Source: a bacterium
Lineage (GTDB): Bacteria > Acidobacteriota > Polarisedimenticolia > Polarisedimenticolales > Polarisedimenticolaceae
DNA length: 64,000 nt
Direction: 5' to 3'
Assembly: GCA_024226515.1 (NCBI GenBank)
Contig: JAAELQ010000116.1
Location: forward strand, 372,001 to 436,000
A program made the translations under genes and the position numbers. The notes beneath the pieces were generated by a model that saw only the letters and a list, made by a program, of their open reading frames with translations, made no database searches and was not told the origin of the DNA. Below, piece by piece: positions 1 to 8,386 of this stretch (within the stretch, counting starts at the first letter, position 1; every line of letters starts with the position of its first letter).

Positions 1-16
1 CCATCGGGCCGTCCAC
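1..16 (-). CDS. possible start of fliH (cut by window edge)
   Basis: Immediately downstream of the fliG stop codon the minus strand has a GTG at 16-14 followed in frame by Asp-Gly-Pro-Met. Only five codons lie inside the window, so identity cannot be read from the sequence. The guess rests on fliH normally following fliG in flagellar operons and on the absence of any terminator between the two. Confidence 0.25.
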
Positions 17-20
17 GGGC

Positions 21-1025
21 TCACTCATCCGACTGCGGATCGCTGAAGGCCAGTTGTTCCTGTTTCTCGAGCTCGAGGGCCTGCTGGGTGATCTCCTTCT
101 GCGCGGCCTCCTGGTCCGCCGGACGAACCGTGCCCAGGAACTCCATTTCCTCCCTGAGCATCGAGGCGGCGCGCTCGGAGAGGTTGTTCAGGAAGTGGTC
201 GGCGAGGCTCTGCTCGACGCCTTGCAGCGCGAGAGCGATCGTCTTCGTCTCGACCATGCGCAGCAGCGCCTGGATTCCCCGATCGTCGGCCAGAGACAGC
301 GAGTCGAACGTGAAGACCAGCTCACGCAGCTTCGCCGCGCGCTCGGGATCCTCCGCCTCGAGAGCCTCGAGCAGACTGCGCACCTCGGCACGGCCCATCA
401 TCTGGAGGATCTCGGCGGTCCGTTCGATGCCACCTCCGTCGTCTTTCGCGCTCGCCGTGGAGACGGGTTGCTGCAAGCGATCGCCCAGGCACGAGGCGAC
501 CTCCTCCAGGATCTCGGGTCGTACCTGACGCAATGTCGTCATGCGGGAGAGAACCTGCGTTCGCACCTCTTCCGGCATCGTCGCAAACACGCTGGCCGCT
601 TTTTCGGCTCCGAGGTTCAGCAGTACGAGCGCCGACGTCTGGGGGTGCTCGCCGGCCAGGACTTCGGAGAGGACATCCGGCGGTGGCTCGAGCAACGGCC
701 GCAAGAACGACGCGGTGCTCTCCGGCTCTTCGACGAGGATGTCGCCCGCCAACGCCTCGGGTAGATCCGCGCTCTTCAGCAACTGCTGGGCCGTCTCCGG
801 CCCGCCGCGGGGACGTTCCGGCCGAACGGCGATCTCGAAGTAGGTCTCGAGTACGTTCTGTGCGACGCTCGGCTCGATCTCGTCGATGGTGGCCACCTCC
901 GAGATGATCGCCGAGGCCTGGTCGGCCGGCATCTGTTGCAGCAGCTTGCCACCCACCTCGTGCCCGAGCAGCACGATGAGGATCGCCGCCTCGCGTGTTC
1001 CCGGTTCCGTTTCACCCATTCCCAT
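21..1025 (-). CDS. fliG: flagellar motor switch protein FliG
   Basis: FliG is the rotor protein that sits on the FliF MS-ring and meets the stator to produce torque. The 334-residue product has the usual length. It shows the middle-domain EHPQT motif (about residues 125-129) and the C-terminal torque domain, where LSERAASMLREEM matches the charged helix of the family. The lysine equivalent to E. coli K264 appears to be glutamine (ALALQGV), while the arginine equivalent to R281 and the acidic pair (here EE) are kept. The gene starts 3 nt after the fliF stop and is the fifth gene of the flgB-flgC-fliE-fliF-fliG operon read from the sigma54 promoter at 3859-3875. The family call is secure; mapping of the charged residues is by eye. 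Confidence 0.97.
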   Translation of the reverse strand: MGMGETEPGTREAAILIVLLGHEVGGKLLQQMPADQASAIISEVATIDEIEPSVAQNVLETYFEIAVRPERPRGGPETAQQLLKSADLPEALAGDILVEEPESTASFLRPLLEPPPDVLSEVLAGEHPQTSALVLLNLGAEKAASVFATMPEEVRTQVLSRMTTLRQVRPEILEEVASCLGDRLQQPVSTASAKDDGGGIERTAEILQMMGRAEVRSLLEALEAEDPERAAKLRELVFTFDSLSLADDRGIQALLRMVETKTIALALQGVEQSLADHFLNNLSERAASMLREEMEFLGTVRPADQEAAQKEITQQALELEKQEQLAFSDPQSDE

Positions 1026-1028
1026 GCG

Positions 1029-2606
1029 CTATTGCTCGCTGCGGTTGCCGACCCAGCTCTTCACGACGAGCGCCGCGGCTTCGGGGTCGCTGCGTGCCGC
1101 CTCGATCAGCTTCATGCGAAGGCTGGACTGACCTTCCAGTTGGGCCGAACCTTCACCGAGCTGCGCCTGCAGCTGGCCGATCGTCATCGGACCCTCGCTC
1201 TCCTCCGGCCGCATCGCGCGAAACGCCGCGATGCCGGGACGAATCACGAGCAGCGCGATCAGCAGAACCGAAAGCGGCAGCGCCGCGTAGCGCAGAATCT
1301 GAAGTACGAGTCCGGTCCAGTTCCCGCCCTCCTCGCCGATCGTGGGTATGAGAGCCTCGTCGAACGGCACGTTCTCGACGATCAACAGATCGCCGCGCTC
1401 CTCGTCGATACCGACCGCGGCACGCACGAGGGCCGTGATCTTCTGCATCTCCTCGTCCGTGCGGGGGAGGGGAGCCTGCTCGGTCGACTCGTCCTGATCG
1501 TCGGTCGGAGCCACGGCGTGATCGACGACGACCGCAACCGATTGGCGCAGCAGCGTGCCCCGCGGCTCCGCGATGGTCGACACGGCTTTGTTGATCTCGA
1601 AGTTCCGCGTCACCGTCTGAGACTCGTCGAGGGCTCCGCCGCCGGCGTTGACTCGGGCTCCACCGGCATCAGGTAAGTTCGACGTCGTTCCGGGGACACC
1701 TCCCGGACCCGACCCGGAGTTGCGCCGCTTGCTGCGTTGCTCGCTGCGAATCACAGCCGCATCCGGGTCGTAAGTCTCCTCGACGCGCTCTACGCGTGCC
1801 GTCTCCAGCTCGACGGTCGCGCGCGCCCGGACTCTTCCGGCGCCGACGACAGGTTCGACTATCGATACGAGGGTCGATTCGATCCGCCGCTCCATGGCCG
1901 TCTTCGTCTCGAGCTGCGTTCCGGACAGCCCTTCGTCGCCCACGTCGCCACTTCCGTTGCTGAGCATCCGGCCGTGACCGTCGATGACGCTTACACGCGA
2001 CGCATCCAGTCCCTCGACCGCGCTGGCCACCAGTAGAGCCACCGCATTCACGCGATTGCGCGGGAGAGGGGTCGCCCCGCGTAGGCGAACGACGACGGAG
2101 GCGCTCGCCGTCTGCTGCTCATCGACGAACACGCTGTCGTCGGGCAACGCAAGGTGAACACGGGCCGACTGCACGGACTCCAGACTCTGGATGCTCCGAG
2201 CGAGCTCGCGCTCGAGGGCCCGGCGGTAATTGACGGATTGAACGAAATCGGAAAGCCCGAACGTCGGTTTGTCGAAGATCTCGAACCCGACTCCGCCCCC
2301 GCGTGGCATTCCCTCGCCGGCGAACTCGATGCGGAGCTCGTCGACGAGGTCGGTCGGCACGTCGACGGCAGTCCCGCCTCGACTCAGCTCGTAGGGCACC
2401 TGGCGTTCTTTCAGGGCCGAGACGATCTGGGCCGCATCGTCGGCATCCAGTCGCGCGAACAGCGTTTCGTAGCGGATTCGAGTGGCGTTATGCGACACAC
2501 CCCAGACCAATCCGAGGGTGCCGACGAGTGCCAGAGCGATCTGGATTTTCTGTTTCCGCGTGAGTCGCGAGAACGCGTCGCGAATGTTCGTCAGGAGATC
2601 GGGCAA
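1029..2606 (-). CDS. fliF: flagellar MS-ring protein FliF
   Basis: FliF forms the MS-ring in the inner membrane on which the basal body is built. The 525-residue protein has a short cytoplasmic N-terminus, a first membrane helix (about residues 19-37), and the YscJ/FliF ring-building periplasmic domain with the conserved LDADDAAQIV and RVHLALPD stretches. A less conserved periplasmic region rich in Gly/Ser/Pro follows, then a second membrane helix (about 435-455) and a cytoplasmic tail that should bind FliG. It lies between fliE and fliG in the same direction with very short gaps, as in most flagellar operons. Confidence 0.97.
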   Translation of the reverse strand: MPDLLTNIRDAFSRLTRKQKIQIALALVGTLGLVWGVSHNATRIRYETLFARLDADDAAQIVSALKERQVPYELSRGGTAVDVPTDLVDELRIEFAGEGMPRGGGVGFEIFDKPTFGLSDFVQSVNYRRALERELARSIQSLESVQSARVHLALPDDSVFVDEQQTASASVVVRLRGATPLPRNRVNAVALLVASAVEGLDASRVSVIDGHGRMLSNGSGDVGDEGLSGTQLETKTAMERRIESTLVSIVEPVVGAGRVRARATVELETARVERVEETYDPDAAVIRSEQRSKRRNSGSGPGGVPGTTSNLPDAGGARVNAGGGALDESQTVTRNFEINKAVSTIAEPRGTLLRQSVAVVVDHAVAPTDDQDESTEQAPLPRTDEEMQKITALVRAAVGIDEERGDLLIVENVPFDEALIPTIGEEGGNWTGLVLQILRYAALPLSVLLIALLVIRPGIAAFRAMRPEESEGPMTIGQLQAQLGEGSAQLEGQSSLRMKLIEAARSDPEAAALVVKSWVGNRSEQ

Positions 2607-2667
2607 CGACTTACTCCGGTGATCGCGCGCTGCGCGTCAATGTCCGAGGCGCGACACAGGCTCGACA

Positions 2668-2970
2668 TCACGAGCCCATCCGCATGACTTCCTGGTAGGC
2701 TTCGACCAACTTGTTGCGAATCTGCATCATCGTCTTGAACGCGATCTCCGCCTCCTCGACTTTGATCAGGACGTCGTGCAGGTCGATGTCTTCTTCCCGC
2801 GCGAATGCGAGTTGACTGGCTTCGCTCTCGTGCTGCAGCTCGTCGACGGTTTGGACCGCCTCCTTGAGCGCATCCGTGAAGCCGCTTCCGGAATCGGCTC
2901 GGCCGACGTCGGAGGCGCCCGGAATCTCCTCGAGGCCTCGAATCGGTCCGATATTGGAAACCGGGTCCAT
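2668..2970 (-). CDS. fliE: flagellar hook-basal body complex protein FliE
   Basis: FliE joins the MS-ring to the proximal rod. The 100-residue protein has the FliE C-terminal signature: VLIKVEEAEIAFKTMMQIRNKLVEAYQEVMRM at about residues 67-98, in which the run from AEIAFKTM to AYQEVMRM is close to the family consensus. The N-terminal part is variable and contains the expected SFTDALKEAV-like helix. It starts 11 nt after the flgC stop and precedes fliF, in the standard flgB-flgC-fliE order. Confidence 0.95.
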   Translation of the reverse strand: MDPVSNIGPIRGLEEIPGASDVGRADSGSGFTDALKEAVQTVDELQHESEASQLAFAREEDIDLHDVLIKVEEAEIAFKTMMQIRNKLVEAYQEVMRMGS

Positions 2971-2981
2971 GCTCAGTCTCC

Positions 2982-3407
2982 TCAGGCGATGATCTGCAAC
3001 GCGCCGCTCATCATCTCGCGCACGCTGCGGACCAGAGTTACTTGGGCTTCGTAGGAACGCGTGGCCGAGAGCATATCGACCATCTCGCGCACCGGATCGA
3101 CGTTCGGGTAGGCAACCTCTCCGTCGGCGTTCGCGTGCGGGTGGCCGGGCTCGTAGCGCATCAGCGGCGCCGACGGATCCTCAGCGATCCGTTCGACGCG
3201 AACCGCGTAGAGCGCCTGCCCGAGGGGATCGGAGCGTTCTGCGGCGATGGGTTGGGCCACGAAGACGGGCGTTCTGCGGCGGTAGAGACCGCCCTCGGAC
3301 GTTCGCGTCGTTCCGACATTCGCCAGATTCGACGCGACCAACTCCATACGGGTGCGTTGCGCCTCCAGGCCGCCGGCTCCGATCGCCATTGCTCTGGCTA
3401 AACTCAT
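2982..3407 (-). CDS. flgC: flagellar basal-body rod protein FlgC
   Basis: FlgC is a proximal rod subunit exported by the flagellar type III system. The 141-residue protein begins with the rod/hook N-terminal helix (GGLEAQRTRMELVASNLANVGTT, where ASNLAN is diagnostic). It ends with the FlgC C-terminal motif, NVDPVREMVDMLSATRSYEAQV, then the terminal coiled-coil helix. Its ATG overlaps the flgB stop by 4 nt, so the two are translationally coupled. Confidence 0.96.
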   Translation of the reverse strand: MSLARAMAIGAGGLEAQRTRMELVASNLANVGTTRTSEGGLYRRRTPVFVAQPIAAERSDPLGQALYAVRVERIAEDPSAPLMRYEPGHPHANADGEVAYPNVDPVREMVDMLSATRSYEAQVTLVRSVREMMSGALQIIA

Positions 3408-3802
3408 CTTGAGCTCCTTCCGTCGGTGACGGCGTAGGTCAACAGTGCAAAGCGCTTGCGTAACAACTCGGCGGACGCACGGTAGCGACCCTGCAGCAGC
3501 GTCAACTGTGTCATCGTGCGGTCGATGTTCACCGTGTTGCCGTCTTCGCGGATCCGCGTCGCCGGCGAATCGACGAGCGTTCCGTCATGGGGTTCGGATC
3601 GGACGGGCTGCAGGTGTCGGCCGTCCGTTCGCCGTAGGCCGCCACCCAGAGAAAGGACGTCGTCGAAGCGCACTTCGAGCGACCGATAGCCGGGCGTGTC
3701 GACGTTCGCCAGATTCGACGCGGCGACCTCGGACCGCCGTGACGTCTTGGCCAGCGTCGTGTGCAGCGCGTTCACCATCGAATCCGGCCGCTGAATGTTC
3801 AT
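3404..3802 (-). CDS. flgB: flagellar basal-body rod protein FlgB
   Basis: FlgB is a proximal rod subunit. The frame is open further upstream, but the ATG at 3802 is chosen because it is preceded by an AGGAAAA ribosome site, gives the normal 132-residue length, and places the start about 46 nt after the predicted sigma54 transcription start. The rod signature VAASNLANVDTPGYRS is at about residues 26-41, and the C-terminal helix LQGRYRASAELLRKRFALL matches the family. It is the first gene of the basal-body operon. Confidence 0.95.
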   Translation of the reverse strand: MNIQRPDSMVNALHTTLAKTSRRSEVAASNLANVDTPGYRSLEVRFDDVLSLGGGLRRTDGRHLQPVRSEPHDGTLVDSPATRIREDGNTVNIDRTMTQLTLLQGRYRASAELLRKRFALLTYAVTDGRSSR

Positions 3803-3858
3803 ATCCGTTTTCCTATCAAGGGAGTTCTCGTCTCCGCCGCAAATCCGGAATCTGACCT

Positions 3859-3875
3859 TGCAACCCGCGTGCCCG
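3859..3875 (-). promoter_or_regulatory. sigma54 (-24/-12) promoter of the flgB operon
   Basis: On the minus strand this reads CGGGCACGCGGGTTGCA. It has GG and GC exactly ten bases apart and agrees with TGGCACG-N4-TTGCA except for the first T. Transcription would start near 3848, about 46 nt before the flgB ATG. It lies between flgB and a gene for an NtrC-family sigma54 activator, which fits class III flagellar control. Confidence 0.85.
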
Positions 3876-3974
3876 AGCTTCGCGAGCGTCGCGGCCGATC
3901 GCGATTTGCCGCCACCGGCCGAAAACGGCCGAACGGCCGGCAAGAACGTGCCGCGCGGAAGTCGGGAGTCCGAC

Positions 3975-5291
3975 TCATCGGATCGGCTCGAGGACCGGCA
4001 TTCCGTCATCGCGGTAGCACTTCAGCTTGTGACGCAACGTGCGCGGCGAGATCCCGAGAGTTTCCGCTGCGCGCTGGCGGTTGCCCGAAGCCTGGAGCAA
4101 GGCCTGACGAATCGCTTCCCATTCGGCCTTCTCGAGCGATTGTGCGATCGCCGGCGGTGCTTCCGCGGTGAGCGAGGGCTGAAGGTCGAAGTGATCGAGA
4201 TCGATCTCCCCGTGCCCGGCGAGAATCGTCGCGCGCTGGATGGCATTCTCCAGCTCGCGGACGTTGCCGGGCCAACCGTGCGCGCAGAGAAGGGCCAACG
4301 CGCGCGGCGTCAGGCGGGCGTGCGCTCCTGCGTAGCGCCGAGCGAACAGCAGCGCCAGCGGCTTGATGTCACCCGGCCTGTCCCGCAGTGGTGGGACGCA
4401 AAGAGGTAAGACGTTGAGTCGGTAGTAAAGATCCTCACGAAAACGACGGGCGGCCACCTCGTCGCGGAGACGGCGATTGGTCGCCGCGATCACGCGGACG
4501 TTGACGCAGGTCGGACGTTCGCTGCCCAGTCGCTGGACGACGCGATCCTGCAGCACGCGCAGCAGACGCGACTGCAGATCGGGCGTCATCTCGCCGACCT
4601 CGTCCAGCAGCAGTGTGCCACCGTCCGCCAGCTCGAAGTGCCCTCTTCGCTCCCGCAGCGCGCCGGTGAAAGCACCCTTGCAGTGTCCGAAGAGCTCGGC
4701 CTCCAGCAGCTCGCGCGGCATGGCCGCGCAGTTGACCGCCACGAAGGGCCCGTCCGATCGAGCGCTCTCTCGATGAATGAAACGCGCGAAGATCTCTTTT
4801 CCCGCCCCGGACTCCGCCTCCAGGAGCACCGTCGCATCCGTCCGTGCGGCCCGCCGGGCCAGGGCCAGCACCTCCAGCGTCACCGGATCCTCGGCACAGA
4901 AGTCGACGGGACGCTCCGAGTCCCTCGTTCCGACGCCCAGGATCTCGTGGACGGCTGCCTCCAGAGCTTGCGGCGAGAACGGCTTGGTCAGGTAGTTGAG
5001 CGCGCCGTCGCGGATGCAGGTCACGGCCGACTCCACGGTCCCGTAGGCCGTGACGATGACGAAGGGTATGTCCGGCCGGACCTTGCGGGCTCGTTTGAGC
5101 AACTCGTGCCCGTCCATCACGGGCATGCGCAGGTCGCTGATCACCAACGCGTAGCCACGTTGGGTCAGCAGCGAGATCGCTTCATGGCCGTCGTGCGCGA
5201 TGTCGACGACGTGGCCGGCGCGCCGCAGCACGCGACTCATGGCCGTGGCGAGCTGTTGCTCGTCGTCGACGACGAGGATTCGATCACTCAT
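3975..5291 (-). CDS. NtrC-family flagellar response regulator (FlrC/FleR type)
   Basis: This is a sigma54-dependent activator, 438 residues. It has an intact receiver domain (acidic pair near residues 9-10, phosphoacceptor Asp53 in VISDLRMP, and the Lys of LTKPF). An AAA+ domain follows with Walker A (EAESGAGKE), an intact GAFTGA loop for sigma54 contact, and Walker B (GTLLLDEVGEM). It ends in a Fis-type helix-turn-helix (NRQRAAETLGISPRTLRHKLK). The start at 5291 is chosen because the receiver begins there (MSDRILVVDDE). It overlaps the kinase gene by 8 nt. Its place next to flgB and the sigma54 promoter suggests it activates basal-body genes, like FlrC or FleR. Confidence 0.93.
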   Translation of the reverse strand: MSDRILVVDDEQQLATAMSRVLRRAGHVVDIAHDGHEAISLLTQRGYALVISDLRMPVMDGHELLKRARKVRPDIPFVIVTAYGTVESAVTCIRDGALNYLTKPFSPQALEAAVHEILGVGTRDSERPVDFCAEDPVTLEVLALARRAARTDATVLLEAESGAGKEIFARFIHRESARSDGPFVAVNCAAMPRELLEAELFGHCKGAFTGALRERRGHFELADGGTLLLDEVGEMTPDLQSRLLRVLQDRVVQRLGSERPTCVNVRVIAATNRRLRDEVAARRFREDLYYRLNVLPLCVPPLRDRPGDIKPLALLFARRYAGAHARLTPRALALLCAHGWPGNVRELENAIQRATILAGHGEIDLDHFDLQPSLTAEAPPAIAQSLEKAEWEAIRQALLQASGNRQRAAETLGISPRTLRHKLKCYRDDGMPVLEPIR

Positions 5292-6423
5292 CGAGGGTCT
5301 CCTGGCTTGGCCGCTCGGGAAGCTCGATCCGGACTCGCGTACCGCGTCCGCACTCGCTCTCCAGGGCGATCCGGCCTCCATAGCGTTCGACGATCCCGTG
5401 GACGATCGACAGGCCGAGGCCCGTCCCCCCGTCCGAACGGCTGAAGAAAGGGTCGAAAACCCGAGGGAGGTCTTCGGCCGTGATGCCTTTGCCGTTGTCC
5501 TCGACCTCCAGCTCGATCCGGTCGGCGACCCTCTCGGTACGCACGCGAATGCGACCCCCGCGCTCGGTGGCGGCCAGTGCGTTGCCGACGATATTGAGCA
5601 GCACCTGACGCAGCGCCTCGGGCTCGGCGGACAGGGTGCAGGATCGATTCCCGTCCGGTCCTTCGAGCGTCACGCCGCGCACCTCGCAGGTCGGGCGAAG
5701 CAGCACGCAGGTCTCGCGCGCAATCTGCGCAAGATCGACCCGGCGCCTCGTGCCCCTCGTCGGGGAGGCGAAGCTCAACAGATTCGAGACCGTACCCTCC
5801 AGGCTGCCGCTGGCGTCGAGAATGTGCTCGGCCATCTCCCGTTGCTCGCCGTCGCCGATCTCGTCGCGCAGCATGGTCGCGAACAGCCGAATGCTCCCGA
5901 GGGGATTGCGTACCTCGTGAGCCAGCTCGGCGGCCATGCGCCCCAACGCCTCGAGGCGTCGTCGGCGACCGCCCTCTTCCTCTTGCCGCCGGATGTCGGT
6001 GATGTCCTGGACGTTCAATACGCGGGTCTCGGTCTCATCGCCCACCGGGACGACGGTCACGGCGAGGTCTCGATCGCCGTCGACCGTGCGCCTGCGCAGG
6101 CGGGCCACGCCCCCGCCGGCCTGTCCGTGCAAGCGTTGCAGAACGACCGGGTCGATCATCCGCCCCCGCGGCTCGACGAGGTGCATCCCCTCGAAGGCGC
6201 GATTGGCGCGCAGGATCTCACCCTCGGCGGAGACGACGGCCACGCCGGTCCTGAGACTGTCGAGCACCGTACCCAGCCTGCGCTGGGCATCCAGCAGTCG
6301 TCTGCGAAGCGATTCAACTTCCACACGTAGCGCGGAGTGTCCTTGCTCGAGGTGGACCGAAGCCTTCTCGAAACCTTGAAAGGCGCGCTCGAGTCGCTCA
6401 CGCGGTGGGCTCCCGGAATCCAT
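5284..6423 (-). CDS. PAS-domain histidine kinase (FlrB/FleS type)
   Basis: The 379-residue kinase has no membrane segment, so it should be cytoplasmic. It has an N-terminal coiled coil, a PAS domain (about 50-140; GVAVVSAEGEILRANRAFE), and an HisKA dimerisation domain with the phosphoacceptor His in ELAHEVRNPLGSIR. The HATPase domain has an N box (NIVGNALAA), DNGKGI and GTGLGLSIV. It overlaps both neighbours (1 nt with the TPR gene, 8 nt with the regulator), so the three are one operon. The layout matches the flagellar FlrBC or FleSR two-component systems, in which a soluble kinase reads assembly state. Confidence 0.92.
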   Translation of the reverse strand: MDSGSPPRERLERAFQGFEKASVHLEQGHSALRVEVESLRRRLLDAQRRLGTVLDSLRTGVAVVSAEGEILRANRAFEGMHLVEPRGRMIDPVVLQRLHGQAGGGVARLRRRTVDGDRDLAVTVVPVGDETETRVLNVQDITDIRRQEEEGGRRRRLEALGRMAAELAHEVRNPLGSIRLFATMLRDEIGDGEQREMAEHILDASGSLEGTVSNLLSFASPTRGTRRRVDLAQIARETCVLLRPTCEVRGVTLEGPDGNRSCTLSAEPEALRQVLLNIVGNALAATERGGRIRVRTERVADRIELEVEDNGKGITAEDLPRVFDPFFSRSDGGTGLGLSIVHGIVERYGGRIALESECGRGTRVRIELPERPSQETLDE

Positions 6424-8075
6424 CAGTCATCTCCTCCATCGCCATCGTTCGGGGGGCAGTGTGTGAGCTGGTGCTCCACCCAGCTCGATCGAGCGAGGCC
6501 CACCGCCTTTCGGTAGTCCTGGCAAGCAGCCGGGCGATCTCCGGCGCTGAAACGCACGTCCGCACGCAGGACGAGGAGAGGGCGCTCCTGGTCCGGAGGA
6601 GCCGTCGAGGACAGCGCGGCATCGAGCAGCGCGAGGGCAGACGCGTCGTCGCCGTCACGCCATAGCGCTTCGCTGCGCAGTCGGGCCCGGATCGCCCCCG
6701 GCCCCTGTGGGTCGGCCGCACGTGTGGGGCGATCGAGGGCCGGCACGACGTCGCTCCACCGACCCTCCAGAGCCATGGCCGTGGCCGCCTCGACCTGTTC
6801 GTCGCGGGTCTCGAGTCCGAGTCGTTGCCGGGCCGTCGCGACCGACGCGGTGAGCGACGCCGGGAGGGGGATCTTGGATGATTCGAGCTGTGCCACCGCC
6901 GCCAGCAGCCCCACCCAGTCCTCGCGGTCCACGAGCAGCCCGACCGCAGGTTCGGCACCTCGGGTCAACTGCCGGATTGCGGCGACCTTCACGACCGGAG
7001 GCGACTCGCGCACCATGCGACTCAGCTCGGCCACGGCATCCAGCGGCCGGCCGTCCGTCAGCAGCAGCTCCAGAAGTCGACGGCAAGCGTCTTCGACCGC
7101 CTCGTTCGAGTCGACCGTGTGGGCGGCCTCGCGATAGGCCAGGGCGCGCCGCGATACGTCGGAGGCCGAGGTGATCTCGATGCGTTCCAGTCGCGCCCAA
7201 TCCGCCTGTGTGGAGCCGCGGTAGTCGGTGATGAGCCAATCGTAGGTGCGGCCGGCTGCGTTCGCGCGATGCAGGTCGGACTGCAGGCGCGCGAGGTCGA
7301 GCATCGCTTCGGGCCGTTCCGCGTGGTTCGGATGGATATTGACGAAGGTCTCGAAACGGGCCGCGGCCGCCTCGTGTCGTCCGACGGCCTGCTCGGTTCG
7401 GGCCGCGGCAATCAGCGCATCGGCCCGCGCACGCAGGTGCGTCGAGCCGAGGAGGTCCAACCGATCCAGCGCCGCGACCGCTTCTGCGTGACGCCCGAGG
7501 GTGCTTGCCGATTCCAGCCGCACGAGCAGCGTGCGCTCGCGGAGCTCGTCGTCGAGCGCTTCGACGTCGACCCGATGCGACCAGTCCATCGCGGAGGCCA
7601 TGTCCTCCACGAGGACCGCGTTGAGCGTGGCCTGTGCGAACAGCTCGGGTGTTGCGGACGCATCGGGTCTCGCCAGGAGTCGCAGCAGCGTCCAGTGGGC
7701 CGCCAACCGCTGGTCGATCTCGAGCTGAGCCGAGGCGAGACTCTTCAGCGTTTCGACCGCGCGCGGGTCGTCGGGGTAGAGGCTGACCGCCTGGGTCATC
7801 CGCTCCATCGCCTCGGCGGGCGAGAGGCCCGCCTCGGCTCCCAACCGGCCGAGCGCGAAGATCGCGTCGCGTGTCCGCGCGTCCTGGAGTCCGCCGGCGG
7901 CAGCGGTCCGCAGGTCTGCGAGCGCCTGGGTTCGCTGGGGCTCGGAGGCAGAGGCGGATCCCACGAGGGCGACCAGCGCGTCGACCTCCGGCGGGGCAGG
8001 CTGCGCGTACAGAAATCCGACGGCGATCAACGCCACGGCGACGGCGGTTCCGTATCTGCGAAGGATTTCGGACAT
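6423..8075 (-). CDS. membrane-anchored TPR-type repeat protein of the flagellar regulatory operon
   Basis: The 550-residue protein has a single N-terminal hydrophobic segment (about residues 8-25, VAVALIAVGFLYA) that is either an anchor or a signal peptide. The rest is almost all alpha-helical, Ala/Arg/Leu-rich repeats typical of a TPR or solenoid fold, with a recognisable HPNHAERPEAMLDLARL unit near the middle. No enzyme motif is seen. It is the first gene of the operon with the FlrB/FlrC-type pair (TGATG overlap), so a role in sensing or scaffolding for the flagellar kinase is inferred. A sigma54-like element lies just upstream, about 12 nt from the predicted transcription start. Confidence 0.75.
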   Translation of the reverse strand: MSEILRRYGTAVAVALIAVGFLYAQPAPPEVDALVALVGSASASEPQRTQALADLRTAAAGGLQDARTRDAIFALGRLGAEAGLSPAEAMERMTQAVSLYPDDPRAVETLKSLASAQLEIDQRLAAHWTLLRLLARPDASATPELFAQATLNAVLVEDMASAMDWSHRVDVEALDDELRERTLLVRLESASTLGRHAEAVAALDRLDLLGSTHLRARADALIAAARTEQAVGRHEAAAARFETFVNIHPNHAERPEAMLDLARLQSDLHRANAAGRTYDWLITDYRGSTQADWARLERIEITSASDVSRRALAYREAAHTVDSNEAVEDACRRLLELLLTDGRPLDAVAELSRMVRESPPVVKVAAIRQLTRGAEPAVGLLVDREDWVGLLAAVAQLESSKIPLPASLTASVATARQRLGLETRDEQVEAATAMALEGRWSDVVPALDRPTRAADPQGPGAIRARLRSEALWRDGDDASALALLDAALSSTAPPDQERPLLVLRADVRFSAGDRPAACQDYRKAVGLARSSWVEHQLTHCPPNDGDGGDD

Positions 8076-8090
8076 CGAACGGACGGCTTT

Positions 8091-8105
8091 GCAAACCGCG
8101 TTCCC
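8091..8105 (-). promoter_or_regulatory. probable sigma54 promoter of the TPR-kinase-regulator operon
   Basis: The minus strand reads GGGAACGCGGTTTGC with GG-N10-GC spacing and a good -12 element (TTTGCA). The -24 element is weaker (GGAACG instead of GGCACG). Transcription would begin near 8079, only a few bases before the ATG at 8075, so the mRNA would be almost leaderless. The site fits the FlrA-to-FlrBC tier of polar flagellar control. Confidence 0.5.
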
Positions 8106-8248
8106 GCCCGGTCATGCCCGAAAAGTCTCAGAAAACCAGACGGAATCGAGGAACAGTCGATCCTCCGACACCCCGGGCACGCGCCAGGCGTCGGAGGAGC
8201 GTCCCTCCCGCCCCGATCGTGATCCACTCGAAGGGATGCACGAGCTTG

Positions 8249-8276
8249 TTGACAAACCCAAGGCGAGAATTATGTT
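8249..8276 (+). promoter_or_regulatory. sigma70-type promoter P1 of the FlrA-type gene
   Basis: TTGACA at 8249-8254 is followed after 16 bases by TATGTT at 8271-8276. The -35 box is perfect and the -10 matches four of six. Transcription would start near 8283, leaving a leader of about 100 nt. Confidence 0.65.
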
Positions 8277-8290
8277 TTGCGGTGTCGAAA

Positions 8291-8320
8291 TTGTAACTAA
8301 AAAAATGATTTACCTAATTA
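8291..8320 (+). promoter_or_regulatory. possible second sigma70-type promoter P2 in an AT-rich leader
   Basis: TTGTAA (8291-8296), an 18-base spacer and TAATTA (8315-8320) lie inside the most AT-rich stretch of the window (about 8262-8335). The 311 bases from 8076 to 8386 hold no gene, only these promoters and the divergent sigma54-like element. Confidence 0.4.
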
Positions 8321-8386
8321 AGTGAATTGTTCTTTTGGGCCGTCGAGACCGATCCGGACGGGGACGAACAGGGAGTGTCCAGCGAA

